From assembly GCA_028554795.2 (NCBI GenBank), contig CM068827.1:77683677-77747676 (forward strand): a stretch of 64,000 nucleotides of DNA, read 5' to 3'. The translations under genes and the position numbers were made by a program. This DNA is from Sinohyriopsis cumingii. Its lineage: Eukaryota; Mollusca; Bivalvia; Unionida; Unionidae. Below are positions 7,457-16,497 of this stretch, piece by piece (position 1 is the stretch's first letter; every line of letters starts with the position of its first letter). The notes under the pieces were generated by a model. It searched no databases. It was not told the origin of the DNA and saw only the letters and a list, made by a program, of their open reading frames with translations.

Positions 7457-8884
7457 TTACGACTTTACATACAGATTTATTACAAGCTCTTCTCCACGTA
7501 GGTCAATTAAGCGATTAAGGTGGTCCGTGAGTTTGAAATTTATTCGTGACAAATACTGATTATGTGTGCGTAGATAGACAGGATTGGTTGGTACTTGCAC
7601 GATCAAATCGCCAGGGGGGACTTGTGGTGTGAACGTGTATAGGATGTATCCCTGTTGAGCCTGATTTGATTTTCCAAGATCTATTTGATAACTGCCATCA
7701 ATTACGTCACAAACTAGATTAACCGCGACCGTCGACGTTATATTAACGATTCCCGGAGATATGTGCCTACCGCCGCTGAGTGGATCATTATCATATCTAA
7801 GAACAGTTGGATATGGTACTAGTTTTTTCCACACAGCTAATATTTCAGAAAAGTTTTTCACGACAAGATCATTGAGTGATCTTATCAATTCGTCAGTTTC
7901 AAATCCTGGTAGTGTAAAATTTAATAAATCTGATTCAGTTATTTTATAATGATCAATGTATATTTGTTTGATACTTTTTTTTTCTCCTGTAGCTATATAA
8001 TTATTAGCATTTATTACCTCAATAATGGTCTGATTAAAATATTTAAGATCTAATACAATTTGATTTAAATGTTGTATCGTTGCAATGATCTGATGTTTTA
8101 GATTGATATTGGGATACTCCAGGATATAGTTTTTAAATAAATATGCTAATGTCGTTAATGTAGTTGTGTATTCAGTTCTAATTTCGCTAGCATGTGATCT
8201 GAAATCTCTTTCATAAACGATTTCAGTTGATGTTTTCTCATCAAAATCAGTGATAGAAAACGGAGTAAAAGGATAATATTTTTTATCACCACGAATAACA
8301 CGAAAATCCCTACCAGTCCATGGATACAAATTTCGGTATTTTGGAGTTGTTATAAACCCGGCATTGTCAGTGATAAAATCAATTAATTTTGGTTCTGGTG
8401 GTCCTTCATACACTGGCGCAATATCAGGCCAACCTAGTACGGATCTTATCGTGGACTGATAAATATCAACGGCATAATCAGGCGAGTTTATTTCAATCGT
8501 CGAGGACAGGGTCGGCTCATGAACATCAATTGATATTTTTGCTTCTTTTCCTGTTATTGATTTTATTCTACGAGCAAATTCATCATTGATTTGTTCGACC
8601 TCGTAACTACCAGTTGGTATTCCAACAACAACCCAGTCAGGTGTTCCATCAGGTTTGTTTTTATCAGCAAATACGAGCGAATTATTTGCTGGTGTACCAT
8701 TAAATGATTTTGATCTGATATTTGGCCAGCTGTAATATACTCGTAATTGTGCTAGTGCAATTTCATTTGCGCGAATTGCTGTTGGAAAATTGATGTTAAA
8801 TTCAGGATTAATCGAACTTAGCGAGATCATCGTGGTTTTGTGCGGGGTTGTGTTTGTCACGATCTGCTGCAGTAATTCCGTCAT
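7457..8884 (-). CDS. Penton / minor capsid protein-like, 475 aa
   Basis: The N-terminal part has MISLSSINPEF, an AIALAQLRVYYSWPN-type strand region and IPTGSYEVEQINDEF (89-103). The C-terminal part has VNLVCDVIDGSYQ, VYLRTHNQYLSRI and LIDLRGEELVINLYVKS. In my recollection this pairing of 'GSYE..IN' with a closing 'LRGEE..I.L' marks the penton or minor-capsid protein of Polinton-like elements in cnidarian and mollusc genomes. It would occupy the capsid vertices. A middle region (about 240-350) is more variable and helix-rich. The true start may be Met19 (8,830), which would cut the overlap with the membrane-protein gene from 77 to 23 bases. LSGGR (369-373) fits the adenain cleavage pattern. 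It is the last gene of the minus-strand block. Confidence 0.72.
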   Translation of the reverse strand: MTELLQQIVTNTTPHKTTMISLSSINPEFNINFPTAIRANEIALAQLRVYYSWPNIRSKSFNGTPANNSLVFADKNKPDGTPDWVVVGIPTGSYEVEQINDEFARRIKSITGKEAKISIDVHEPTLSSTIEINSPDYAVDIYQSTIRSVLGWPDIAPVYEGPPEPKLIDFITDNAGFITTPKYRNLYPWTGRDFRVIRGDKKYYPFTPFSITDFDEKTSTEIVYERDFRSHASEIRTEYTTTLTTLAYLFKNYILEYPNINLKHQIIATIQHLNQIVLDLKYFNQTIIEVINANNYIATGEKKSIKQIYIDHYKITESDLLNFTLPGFETDELIRSLNDLVVKNFSEILAVWKKLVPYPTVLRYDNDPLSGGRHISPGIVNITSTVAVNLVCDVIDGSYQIDLGKSNQAQQGYILYTFTPQVPPGDLIVQVPTNPVYLRTHNQYLSRINFKLTDHLNRLIDLRGEELVINLYVKS

Positions 8885-9344
8885 TATTGATACTCGTACC
8901 TTTAATACCGGCGCAATTGTATACGCTGATCATCACTGAAAACTCAAAATCGGATATAATTCCATCATTGAGACTCGCTGATAACAACGAGGATAACCTT
9001 GTGTATGCGACAGTTGCTATGTGTAATTTTATCTCGTAATCGGATAATTTTTCGTTCGTGCAAGTACATATTTTTTTTGCAACGATATTAAGCACACCTG
9101 CAATTGTCGTAGTTGCACAAACACAAATAGTCACAGCTACTGGTGCCATCATTGTTACCGCGGATAATATTATTCCACTTCCGGCAACAACAGCGGATAC
9201 CGAATAAACAACAACGTCGATGATAACTAATCGTCGTTGATACTTTTTTATATTTACTGTATATTGTTCGACTCGATCTTTCAACGCTGCCTGCCATTCA
9301 CGCGCTTGATTGTACCTAAATCCTTGAACGTCGATAGCACTCAT
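8808..9344 (-). CDS. Two-helix membrane protein, probable virion membrane component, 178 aa
   Basis: Two long hydrophobic stretches (about 39-65 and 67-88) follow a polar, coiled-coil-like N-terminal segment (REWQAALKDRVEQYTVNIKKY). A basic helix and a C-terminal soluble part with NDGIISDFEFSVMI (117-130) come after. Similar short proteins with a KRL-hydrophobic-hydrophobic-'.IS..EF..I' layout are common in Polinton-type elements of invertebrates in my recollection. It lies between the fiber and penton genes, 6 bases from the first and overlapping the second. An internal-membrane or membrane-penetration role is inferred from position and hydrophobicity. Confidence 0.55.
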   Translation of the reverse strand: MSAIDVQGFRYNQAREWQAALKDRVEQYTVNIKKYQRRLVIIDVVVYSVSAVVAGSGIILSAVTMMAPVAVTICVCATTTIAGVLNIVAKKICTCTNEKLSDYEIKLHIATVAYTRLSSLLSASLNDGIISDFEFSVMISVYNCAGIKGTSINNDGITAADRDKHNPAQNHDDLAKFD

Positions 9345-9350
9345 TATATT

Positions 9351-10394
9351 TTATGCCGTAACCAATTGAGGTGTTCCAGCTACAAATTCCAAACACCACC
9401 AGAAGGATGTTGCGGTTAATTTCTTATCAGCTGCTTCCAGAATAAATATTTCTTCGGTTCCGCTATTTAATATAACAGATACAACCCCGGAAAACCTGTC
9501 GGTGGAATGACGCCATGGAAACGTTGTAAATATTTCAAATTTTGCAGCACTAAACACAGACAGCCTGTACACGCCAGTGACTGTTGCGGTATATTTGATA
9601 GTATTATTTTGCTGCGACCATGTTGCAAATCCCGATGATACCGTGCATACGATGTTGGTAATATGCCCGGAAGTTATTCCGGCTGGGATTTTAATCAGAC
9701 TTGTTTTGTTAACGATTTCAGGAATTCCCGCTACGATGTCTTGCTGTGTTTGTTTGATCGTGTCTAGGTTAGTTTTGATGTCCTGCTGTGTTTGTTTGAT
9801 CGTGTCAATGTTGGTTTTGATATCAACGAGTTTTATGTTGACGATAAACGGAGTTCCGAAGAATTCTTCTGTGGTTTTTTGATGGTTTCTTCGAAATCTT
9901 CCAAAAGCGCCTACGTGAACATCATACTCGGCTCTCAGCGTGGATAATTTACCATCTACGGTGTCAACATACCTTTTTGTTGCAGCATCTTCGTCGGATG
10001 TTGGATCTCTTAAAACTACTATTTTGTTTCCGTTCATGTTAAGTTCACCCGTCATTGTGTCACCGGTGTTTTTCACGCGATTAACAACGCTTCTTCCAAT
10101 TTCATCTCTAATGGTTGTAAACGAAATACTTGAATCCCTGATTTTGCCGCTGTCGGTAAACACGGGTATATTATCCGCAACTGCACCAAATACTCGTCGA
10201 ACTATATCATTCCATTTGATATTGCTGCTTTTTAGTTTACCATGTCGATCCTGAAAAATAACAACCTCATCTGGGTCAACTCCAGCCAGGTTCATAATAT
10301 CAGCGAGGTCATCCTTAGTCGCGTACTTCGATAGATCAACGTCGCCGGGCTTTTTCTTAACGCGTGAGGAAGATCTTCCGTAAATATCAACCAT
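9351..10394 (-). CDS. Fiber / tail-fiber-like attachment protein candidate, 347 aa
   Basis: The middle carries GDTMTGELNMNGNKI (111-125) followed by DEDAATKRYVD (134-144), the motif found in trimeric phage tail fibers and in fiber-like proteins of Polinton-type elements. A near-perfect 14-residue repeat, DIKTNIDTIKQTQQ then DIKTNLDTIKQTQQ (191-218), looks like a coiled-coil stalk. The last ~120 residues are rich in beta-type sequence (SGFATWSQQN, GVYRLSVFSAAKF) and would suit a globular head. The N-terminal part (TKDDLADIMNLAG) may anchor to the capsid. It overlaps the protease gene by 8 bases at its start. Assignment as the host-binding protein is inferred. Confidence 0.6.
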   Translation of the reverse strand: MVDIYGRSSSRVKKKPGDVDLSKYATKDDLADIMNLAGVDPDEVVIFQDRHGKLKSSNIKWNDIVRRVFGAVADNIPVFTDSGKIRDSSISFTTIRDEIGRSVVNRVKNTGDTMTGELNMNGNKIVVLRDPTSDEDAATKRYVDTVDGKLSTLRAEYDVHVGAFGRFRRNHQKTTEEFFGTPFIVNIKLVDIKTNIDTIKQTQQDIKTNLDTIKQTQQDIVAGIPEIVNKTSLIKIPAGITSGHITNIVCTVSSGFATWSQQNNTIKYTATVTGVYRLSVFSAAKFEIFTTFPWRHSTDRFSGVVSVILNSGTEEIFILEAADKKLTATSFWWCLEFVAGTPQLVTA

Positions 10395-10836
10395 TATAAT
10401 AAGACCTGTTGTTTAAAACGAATCGGTTGCTTGTATAATCATGCACGACCTTATGTGGTGGCCTGGATGATTTTGATATAGCATCGAGTACATTAATTAC
10501 TTCACGGCCGCATATTGGCGGATCTGTCATTGTTTGTGTGGGTAGCGTTGAATACCAAACTTTGGTTGTTGCGCGAAGTGGTGCAACATACTTGATAAAT
10601 TCAACAGGCGGAGCTAACCCGTATGAATCAAAATAAACGATTCCACGTGGATCAACCGCGTATGATACCCAATGAGTACCAGGTCCGGAACGTTCGTCGA
10701 GATTAATAATACCTGTTTCGAGTTTGTTTGGTTGTTTTGGTAATTGATCTCGCATGAAAACACCTCTAAAGGCAGATATTTTTAATCGTTTAGCGGCATC
10801 AAGTAAATCAAAATTTGATGCTGGAACGTCTAACGT
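10387..10836 (-). CDS. Adenain-type cysteine protease, start possibly a non-AUG ACG
   Basis: Counting from the first ATG (10,755), GTHWVSYAV gives His28, VYFDSYGL gives Asp43, Gln74 is the oxyanion-hole residue and ICGREVINVL gives the nucleophile Cys82. This is the His-Asp/Glu-Gln-Cys order of adenovirus protease and the Ulp1/C5 family. The enzyme would process capsid and core precursors during assembly. The ATG start is too late: the frame continues upstream through FDLLDAAKRLKISAFRGVF, which looks like the normal N-terminus of such proteases, to a stop at about 10,852 without another ATG. ACG at 10,834-10,836 is well placed and overlaps the previous gene's stop, so either it is a non-AUG start or the original ATG was mutated. 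It sits between the pX-like and fiber genes. Confidence 0.85.
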   Translation of the reverse strand, partial: TLDVPASNFDLLDAAKRLKISAFRGVFMRDQLPKQPNKLETGIINLDERSGPGTHWVSYAVDPRGIVYFDSYGLAPPVEFIKYVAPLRATTKVWYSTLPTQTMTDPPICGREVINVLDAISKSSRPPHKVVHDYTSNRFVLNNRSYYNG

Positions 10837-11273
10837 GGAAGCCTTAGGCCTCTACCCCAACGAGATCCTGGCAATCTTAAGCCGCGTCCCTTTTTTTTGT
10901 ATCCTTGCCCTGTTGCTTTCTTTAGAGCCATTCCAGCAGCTGTTCCAACAGCACCTAACGCGGCTGCCTTTGCTACGGCTGGCGCGGCAGCAGCTATTAA
11001 CGCTGGAATAGCCGCGAGAAGTGGAAATATACCGCCTGTTTTAATTGAGTCTTTAACCGCACCCGCAGAGAGATTGAGTTTGACGCCTGTTTTTGATTGT
11101 TTAGCGTCGTTGAAATGTTTAAGCTGGCGTTCTGATAATGATAGCTTATTTTGACCACCCGTGATCTGATCTCGCTTTAGTGATATTTTCATTCCGCAGT
11201 TTTTTGCTGAATTTGATTGAAGGTTTTTAATCTGACCGTGAGTCAGACTGACACTAACGTGTTGATATGGCAT
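10830..11273 (-). CDS. Basic pX-like core/virion protein, 147 aa
   Basis: A polar N-terminal domain (MPYQHVSVSLTHGQIKNL) is followed by an alanine-rich hydrophobic helix (about 81-118) and a basic, glycine-rich tail with a repeated GRGLRLP motif (129-135 and 140-146). Small proteins with this 'hydrophobic helix then GLYLPG/GRGL' shape are regular members of Polinton-like gene sets in invertebrates in my recollection and are compared to adenovirus pX. A DNA- or membrane-associated role inside the particle is likely. ITGGQ (37-41) fits the adenain cleavage pattern. Its stop codon overlaps the likely ACG start of the protease. Confidence 0.58.
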   Translation of the reverse strand: MPYQHVSVSLTHGQIKNLQSNSAKNCGMKISLKRDQITGGQNKLSLSERQLKHFNDAKQSKTGVKLNLSAGAVKDSIKTGGIFPLLAAIPALIAAAAPAVAKAAALGAVGTAAGMALKKATGQGYKKKGRGLRLPGSRWGRGLRLPR

Positions 11274-11307
11274 TTTATGATAATACTCGTGTTTTTAAAT
11301 AACACGA

Positions 11308-12750
11308 TTAAAGATTTTCCACTGGTGCATCAACGACTCTCATTCGACCACTACCACCTTCAAGTAACATGGCTTTATCGCTAAGTATAACCGCGATTGC
11401 TCTATAATTAACATTACCTGTATCTAATGTTGCTTTAAGATGTATATCGACGACAGATTGTTTTGATAGATCAAGATGCTCCAGTGAGAAATAATAAATC
11501 GGATACAAGGTTCTAAAATCATATTGTGATATTTGCAACCCAGTATCTACATTTTGATCATGTCCCATAAATGACATCAAACGATGATATGCACGTCCTA
11601 CATGATTTTGTGCATAATTTAGTTGTATATTTTCTGTTGGTTCTTGTTGTCCGTTTATCCGTAAGGAAATATTTGTGAGACCTAGTTGGTTAAATATCAT
11701 ATAAGAGTGAGTTTGTGAGTTTAAACGATTAGTTTCCTGAAACGCAATAAAAATATGCCGTGGTGCAGAAACACCTTGTTGTGATGCTATATGCCATGTA
11801 AACTGACCGTTAACGTTAGTTTGCATACTATCTGTGCTTGTTATCAACCATGACAACAAGGATTTACCACCTGTGTCCATGAAAGAAATCAATTTTTGTT
11901 CTTCTGCGATCATTGGAGTCATTACCGGCATCCACAGTGAAAGTTTCGATAATATTATTTTACCGGCGTCACCAATAGGTCTCCACAGAGCGTCGTCATC
12001 ATTAATTTTTCTTACAAGAGCAACCGTGTGTCTAGCTCCAAAAATAACCCTTTTAACATTCCTACAAAATCCAAAAATGTGCGATAGTGGAATTGTACAT
12101 GAAAAACTTCTGTTGTCTCCTGATAACATATTTCTACGCGTTGCAAACTCCAAGTTTAAATTTGGGTTAGCACCATGAACCACTGGCCACACATCAGCAT
12201 CACCGGTATTGGCGAAGTTTCTTGGTCGTCTTATATTATACGGATCGCTTTCAGGGTCATTGGAGTTATCTTTCACAAACATCATTGTGGGACCTGCTGA
12301 TCTTGTATAATCATCAGAATATCTTGCTAGACCAATTATTGTTGTAGCAACGTCTACATCTTTCTCAATCGATTCAATATTTTTTCCATCAATCATATAC
12401 GTGGCACTATCAAATAATGCCATGATCCCGTTGTTGACAAAACCAACTTTTACTGCACCTGCGTAATTAGTATCATCCGTTTTTATAATTGTACCTTCTA
12501 CCTCTATAAACGCCTCAGCGGGTAAAAAGTATCTACTTGTGTCATGAACTTGTAGTTCAATTCTTCCACGTTGATCTGGTACTCGTGCTTCATAAGAATA
12601 AAACTGATAATCACGTACCGATTCATCCTTAAGGACAGGTGCTTCCATGTCAAATGCTGTGTCGGATACGCGCTTGAACATTTTATTATAATTATTTCGT
12701 CTAACACGTTGATTACCGCGTTCGGAAAATTCCACTTCGGGAAGTTCCAC
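11308..12750 (-). CDS. Major capsid protein, probable double jelly-roll fold, 480 aa
   Basis: Length and gene context fit the Polinton major capsid protein. Recognisable segments are IELQVHDTSRYFLP (64-77), AFIEVEGTI (80-88), NNGIMALFDSATYMIDG (106-122), SHIFGFCRNVKRVIFG (223-238), KLSLWMPVMTP and PIYYFSLEHLDLS. The SHIFGF..V.RVIFGARH stretch resembles the one between the two jelly rolls in related invertebrate proteins in my recollection. LLEGGS near the C-terminus (463-467) matches the adenain cleavage pattern and would remove a 14-residue tail. Translation may start at Met1, overlapping the upstream gene by 38 bases, or at Met24 (12,681), which removes the overlap. The frame is intact. Confidence 0.85.
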   Translation of the reverse strand: MELPEVEFSERGNQRVRRNNYNKMFKRVSDTAFDMEAPVLKDESVRDYQFYSYEARVPDQRGRIELQVHDTSRYFLPAEAFIEVEGTIIKTDDTNYAGAVKVGFVNNGIMALFDSATYMIDGKNIESIEKDVDVATTIIGLARYSDDYTRSAGPTMMFVKDNSNDPESDPYNIRRPRNFANTGDADVWPVVHGANPNLNLEFATRRNMLSGDNRSFSCTIPLSHIFGFCRNVKRVIFGARHTVALVRKINDDDALWRPIGDAGKIILSKLSLWMPVMTPMIAEEQKLISFMDTGGKSLLSWLITSTDSMQTNVNGQFTWHIASQQGVSAPRHIFIAFQETNRLNSQTHSYMIFNQLGLTNISLRINGQQEPTENIQLNYAQNHVGRAYHRLMSFMGHDQNVDTGLQISQYDFRTLYPIYYFSLEHLDLSKQSVVDIHLKATLDTGNVNYRAIAVILSDKAMLLEGGSGRMRVVDAPVENL

Positions 12751-13174
12751 TTCCTGATATCAAACTTGAGACATTATTTCCCGATTCACCGAGTTCCTGA
12801 TCTGCTAACGCTGCTAGTTTTTGATTTGCAGCTTGATTTATTATTTTACTTACGTCTGCGGGCATAATATCAGTACTTGCCAGTTTCACTGGTGGTTGTT
12901 GTTTTCGTCGCAATAATCGTGATAGTCTGTCCTTGATCGCCGAGAACACCTTACCAGCAACATTGACAATTGCTCCAGGAGCTTTTTCACGAACAATATC
13001 GATAGCCTTCATACCTAATTGTTTTACAATAGGTGCTGCTTTTGGAGCTATCCTTGTGAATAATCCCCGAATGACATCACCAAGTCCATCTCCGTAAATA
13101 ACCCTATAGATTGGTAATCGTGAGTTTACCGCTCTGACCGATACGGGTTTACGATGATTATTGTGTACGATCAT
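12713..13174 (-). CDS. pVI-like minor virion protein, 153 aa
   Basis: After a short basic N-terminus comes RVIYGDGLGDVIRGLF (24-39). IYGDG fits the (M/I/L)XGX-G adenain site, and cutting there would expose an amphipathic helix (GLGDVIRGLFTRIAPKAAP). That is the layout of adenovirus pVI, whose amphipathic helix disrupts membranes. The rest is alanine/lysine-rich helix with a basic patch (KDRLSRLLRRKQQ, 86-98) and a serine/glycine-rich tail. It sits directly upstream of the capsid gene, overlapping it by 38 bases. The pVI comparison rests on layout rather than clear sequence similarity. Confidence 0.55.
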   Translation of the reverse strand: MIVHNNHRKPVSVRAVNSRLPIYRVIYGDGLGDVIRGLFTRIAPKAAPIVKQLGMKAIDIVREKAPGAIVNVAGKVFSAIKDRLSRLLRRKQQPPVKLASTDIMPADVSKIINQAANQKLAALADQELGESGNNVSSLISGSGTSRSGIFRTR

Positions 13175-13208
13175 CTTATTTTATTTACCATTTATCTAAT
13201 CGCGGTGA

Positions 13209-14005
13209 CTAATCATCAACGAGCTCATCAATAAGTTCTCGGTAAACGCCGATATCCATGATACCACCTTGAAATAGTCGCCGGCAAATATCAGCTGCTT
13301 CATTGGTTATTTCTGTTGAGTTATTTCCTGCACGTTTTCCCCCTATAAGAACTTCTAACCGTGAGACGTCATTGATAATATTATCAGGACAAACAAAATT
13401 ATTTTCTCCTGATGCAGTCAAAAAACCACTTCCTACAGCGCCAGGAGGATCATCGTCAGGATCTCTTTCTTCACCCAGTGAACGTAATTCCTCCCTCTGT
13501 TTAGTTTTTTTTCTCAATCCTTTCTTCATTCTTTGCTTTACTTCTCTCGTCATCTTTTTTATTCTCTCCATAGGTGATTTCAACATCATCTCTTCCTGCG
13601 GTGAAGAAGACTGTTGTTGTTCTATCTGTTGCAGAGGTGGAGGAAGTTGATACTGAGAGAGTTGTTCTTGTTCTAGTTGTTTCATTCTCTCTTTATAAAG
13701 TCTTTTTACTTCTTCATGAAGACTTTTGTATTCTGGGCCTCTAGCTTGTTTTTTGTTGTAGTATACGCGATATATCCATTTAACAAAATTTTCGGGAATT
13801 TTTGACCCATTCATCATGATGTGGTGTTGAACTTGAAGCGTTACTACCATCACTAATGTAGATGATGTTGGACTGTCAGGTATAACATCAGGTTCAGTGA
13901 CTGTGTTGTCTGATGAATTTGCACTAAATCCAAATGCTGTTAATTTTGTTAACTTACTCTTAGGATGAGACGATGAACACGCAGCGTCTAACTTAGTTTA
14001 CCCAT
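13209..14005 (-). pseudogene. Charged virion-associated protein, frame disturbed near its 5' end
   Basis: The clean frame (13,209-13,853) encodes 214 residues. It has a glutamine-rich centre, a very basic helix (RIKKMTREVKQRMKKGLRKK, 97-116), an acidic patch (ERDPDDDPPG) and a conserved-looking end with RLEVLIGGKRAGNNSTEITN (165-184). LIGGK fits the adenain cleavage pattern. The same frame stays open without an ATG back to a stop at 13,998, while an ATG at 14,003-14,005 opens another frame that stops after five codons. Around 13,820-13,850 the neighbouring frame reads as a more natural serine-rich, histidine-containing linker. I infer one or two indels near the 5' end. Function is unknown; I recall proteins with the same C-terminal motif in other Polinton-type elements. 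Confidence 0.55.
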
Positions 14006-14010
14006 GATAA

Positions 14011-16497
14011 TGTTGCACAGTTGACAGTATATAATTCTGATTGAGATTTTTTTTTCCATTTGCTTTGTAATTTTTACACATCAATCGGTACTTCAAAGGT
14101 AATGTTTTCTCTGAAGTTTCAGCAAAACTAATTTTATGGAACATTTAAAAAAAAAGAAAGAAAGAAAACCCCCACAAACAAATGATTAGCCGTCGTTCAA
14201 TTAATTTGGAGCTGGTCTAACTTCTGTTAGCGTCTTCAAAGGCCGGTCGCTTGTAGGTACATTCCGGTAGCATGACTGAGTGTATCAAATCATACAGTAC
14301 TCAGGCCAGATGTCAACGTAAGCGGATTATAATGTAACAATGCCCTGTAAAGATGGGTTTCTAAATACGAACAAAGGATTTGTTTATGTAACAGATTCAG
14401 TGCACTGTGTGTCCAAGTTTGCGGCTTCCTTTCGTGGTCACTTTGAATGTCTCCACTCCAAATCAATGATTGTATGTACAAATTAAACATCCAAAAAGGT
14501 TGTCGCCGAAAAAATCGCCAGATGGTATATTTGTCGCCAATAAGGAAAACAAAATCGCAATTTGCAACATTGGCGAAGCCCAGGACGATCCCTGCCTATA
14601 TCAAAATGGTCCTTTGATGGTAACTGGGGCCAAATGATTTTCCTCAAAGAGACAGAAAAAAAAAATTAAAAAAAAACGGCCAGTAGATGTCTTGGGTGGA
14701 TGGTTAAAGTTTTCACTTACATTAGTGTGTATTGTTGTGGAAGTGTACAGCACGAAGCCGATGGTATGGAAGCGAAGGTAGAATCAGGCGATACCTAGTG
14801 GTGACAAGGGGAGCTAAAGAACACGAGTTATTGCCCTTTGTATATACTAGACGTAAAAAGACAAGTCAAATGTTCGTCTTTTTATCAGGACTGGATTCGG
14901 GAGATAGTCGGCTTATATCCTCTAATGGTAATGTGATCGCAGGACGTATTTATGGAAAAACATTATATTGCCTTATCTAAAGGCAGCGCAGTTATGGCAA
15001 GTGCTCAATATGTGAATGGTGAAATTCCCTCCAAATTGGAGCAATTCCAGTTTGCAAATTTGTTAAAAATGACCGTAGCTACTTTCTGCATTCCAAATGT
15101 TCGAGTTAATAAGGCATGGAGTCTGGAATTTTGGAAAAAAGTTACCACAAGTGTACTAATATAGGGCATGGATCTTGTGAGGCTTATTCAACCCCAGAAC
15201 TGTTAAGTATACAACAGTTACTTCTTGTAGTTGAAATTTACTCTAAACTTGGGAGAAAGATACGTCACCCTAAAAGAATGCCTGAATGAAGCCCCAATAG
15301 AATAGTGATATAAAACTTCATAAATAACTTAGGAAAAGCTGTCATTAAATGGAACTATATCCAATCTACTGAAACAATGGTGTCGTATTTTCCACAGGGG
15401 GTGTAGAAGAAAAAAATGACAGGAGGAAACCATGGTTAAATATATATCCAACACTTAAATACCACTCTTTCTTCCTGCTCCACATTTAACTTTATTGAAA
15501 TCAAATTCTTTAACAGATGTCGCCTCTACCTGTAAAAGTAATAATCGGTTGATTGTTTCCGAGCTTAATCTTTGCCTTATCTGTCCATGATTACTGTTCT
15601 AAGCCACGAAATCCCTTGCATAGCCTTCCTCAATAGGATTATACATGTACATAGAACAACAATAGGATTATACATGTACATAGCTGCTCTACAATGTTTG
15701 AAAATGGTTCCTTAAGGTTATGTACAATTTTCTACAGCTCATACGAATGTCTTTTGGATACTTCTGCTGCAAAAGTTGATTTTTCACCAAACTTAAGCTG
15801 TGCCAAAGTTTCACTTTCTTAAATCAGTGCATTGCGGACTTCTATGCCAGATTTCTTATATGTTCCATAATGCTGTATTAGGCTTTCAAGTCCTTTTCAA
15901 GACATATATTTTGATCAAATAAATATACTCAGATTTTAATTTCATTGTAGAATCTTGTTTGTTCATTTATCTTAACCCTTATAGGGTTATATAGTTTTAA
16001 AGTACAAGATGCTGCTGGGGTTAAACCATTTGAGAAAAGAAATTAAAACCGCACTCTACTTTTAATTTGTCTTTATATTTTTTATATTCTTCTTTTCTAC
16101 AGCCAAGTCTGGAGTGCTGCTGAAAGGTGGACTGACCTGCAAGCCAATTCTGTCCATTCTGCATGTACATCAGGCTTATATTCAACATCATTTTTGGGTC
16201 CAAAATCACACTCTGCTATTTCCATTAACACTTTGCCAGCTCCAGTAATCTGATAAAGTTCATAAATTTAAAAAAAAATCATTGTCAGCCAGTATTTGCC
16301 AATCAAAATCTTCATCTTAAGAGAATCTACTTTGGGAATTTTGGTCTTCATTGTAGACTGTATATTGTACACACCTTGGTAAAACTTCCTTATTCCAGGG
16401 CCCAATATACCAATAAATTGCAAAATTGCTTCAGGCTTATCATTGAACCATTTCAAGCTTGTCAATGCTATAGTTGGAGCGTGTCTTTTTCAGTGTC
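14011..16497. other. No gene seen; host or element-flank DNA
   Basis: No reading frame with recognisable features is present. A short direct repeat, AATAGGATTATACATGTACA, occurs twice around 15,638-15,681. The right end of the virus-like element must be in or before the first part of this stretch, but without its left repeat the terminus cannot be identified. The character changes from dense coding to low-information AT-rich sequence at about 14,010. Confidence 0.5.

Larger units (their letters stand above)
1..14010. mobile_element. Integrated Polinton/Maverick-like (adintovirus-like) virus element, left end outside window
   Basis: The block carries a retroviral-type integrase, a family-B-polymerase-like replicase fused to a helicase, an adenain-type protease, a capsid protein with double jelly-roll family traits, a penton-like protein and several small virion proteins. 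That combination defines Polinton/Maverick-class elements and the related adintoviruses. Replication and accessory genes lie to the left and a compact minus-strand morphogenesis block lies to the right. The left terminal repeat is outside the window, so the right end cannot be fixed by matching repeats; 14,010 is simply where recognisable coding sequence stops. A packaging ATPase was not found. Breaks in the HNH gene and in the 5' end of the last gene suggest a decaying copy. Class assignment is confident; the exact family is not. Confidence 0.85.

Noticed and set aside
7285..7518. Forward 77-codon open frame
   Set aside because: It overlaps the 3' end of the penton gene on the other strand and shows no recognisable feature or composition of its own.
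9577..10254. Forward open frames over the fiber gene
   Set aside because: They are antisense shadows of the minus-strand fiber-like protein, with hydrophobic translations typical of such shadows.
1..14010. Bacterial or phage contamination as source of the left 14 kb
   Set aside because: The gene set is that of eukaryotic Polinton-type elements, and the sequence runs without a visible break into intron-bearing animal DNA.
13209..14200. Right terminal inverted repeat of the virus-like element
   Set aside because: The left end is outside the window, so no pair could be matched; naming a terminus would be guesswork.
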